The translations under genes and the position numbers were made by a program. This document shows positions 63,825 through 64,000 of a stretch of DNA of 64,000 nt, piece by piece. Source of the stretch: Chitinophaga sp. CF418 (GTDB lineage: Bacteria > Bacteroidota > Bacteroidia > Chitinophagales > Chitinophagaceae); NCBI RefSeq assembly GCF_900142925.1, contig NZ_FRCN01000002.1, positions 682,001 through 746,000 on the forward strand. Direction: 5' to 3'. Within the stretch, counting starts at the first letter, position 1. Each line of letters starts with the position of its first letter. The notes beneath the pieces were generated by a model that ran no database searches, was not told where the DNA came from, and saw nothing but the letters and a program-made list of their open reading frames with translations.

Positions 63825-64000
63825 CTTATATGGTAAGATTTGGTTACAAATTTTTTTGAAGCAGGTTGCCGCTTCTATCTCTATATTATGTGATAACTTC
63901 TCTGCTAATTACAATACAATCTAAACGCCTGTTACAATGAGCCCCGGAGCTGATATTTATTAAAAATGTGTATTCACGCACTGTTCATGCAGTTATTAGT

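Overview
The window reads as a chromosomal stretch of a Bacteroidota bacterium, most likely a Chitinophaga-like member of the Chitinophagaceae. The support is indirect but consistent: two SusC/SusD outer-membrane pairs, a secreted protein with a gliding-motility/type IX secretion (type B) C-terminal domain, many TAnnTTTG promoter boxes typical of the Bacteroidota housekeeping sigma factor, few Shine-Dalgarno sites, split transketolase, LytS/LytTR signalling and a bacterial geranylgeranylglyceryl phosphate synthase. No tRNA, rRNA, CRISPR array, transposase, integrase or phage gene was seen.

Layout. 1-9.3 kb: a partial secreted propeller protein (runs off the left edge), a metallo-hydrolase, a polysaccharide flippase, ribosome-rescue factor ArfB, an unknown membrane protein, D-aminoacyl-tRNA deacylase, a MazG-like pyrophosphohydrolase, a YihY-type membrane protein and glycyl-tRNA synthetase. 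9.3-16.6 kb: ferredoxin-NADP reductase divergent from mfd, a GC-rich repeat cluster, a lectin/PKD protein with a T9SS signal, and a SIMPL-domain protein. 16.6-21.8 kb: first SusC/SusD pair and a small lipoprotein. 22-29 kb: gyrB, an AsmA-like protein, an AraC regulator, a 1.28-kb gene-free region full of inverted repeats, and a PepSY-like secreted protein. 29-42 kb: ileS followed at once by a histone-H1-like/DksA fusion, a glycosyltransferase fused to a degenerate HAD domain, an MsbA-type exporter, rbfA with a LolC/E-type permease, an orphan N-terminal transketolase subunit, a WecA-type transferase and frr. 42-50.6 kb: EamA transporter, PPK2, MscL, a DUF3078 protein, scpA overlapping an AraC gene, then a YceI-OsmC-pirin stress cluster with two small proteins. 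50.6-58.7 kb: PaaE-like reductase, dxs, a LytS/LytTR two-component pair, GGGP synthase, a gene-poor 1-kb region ending in a compact promoter/15-codon ORF/terminator unit, a charged secreted protein and a YcxB-like protein. 58.7-64 kb: second SusC/SusD pair, whose SusC has an unusual repeated Pro/Thr/Ser/Lys linker.

Functionally the region is mostly housekeeping (translation: glyS, ileS, rbfA, frr, arfB, dtd; DNA: mfd, gyrB, scpA; isoprenoid and lipid: dxs, GGGPS; envelope: flippase, MsbA-like, LolC-like, WecA-like) with accessory nutrient-uptake and surface genes. The most promising leads are the degenerate HAD half of the glycosyltransferase fusion, the repeat-rich gene-free region at 27.1-28.3 kb, the mini-transcription unit at 57.4-57.54 kb, the H1-DksA fusion next to ileS, and the lack of AUG starts at two envelope genes. 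No clear new defence or mobile system is visible. Domain assignments come from reading the sequence and recalling families, not from database searches.
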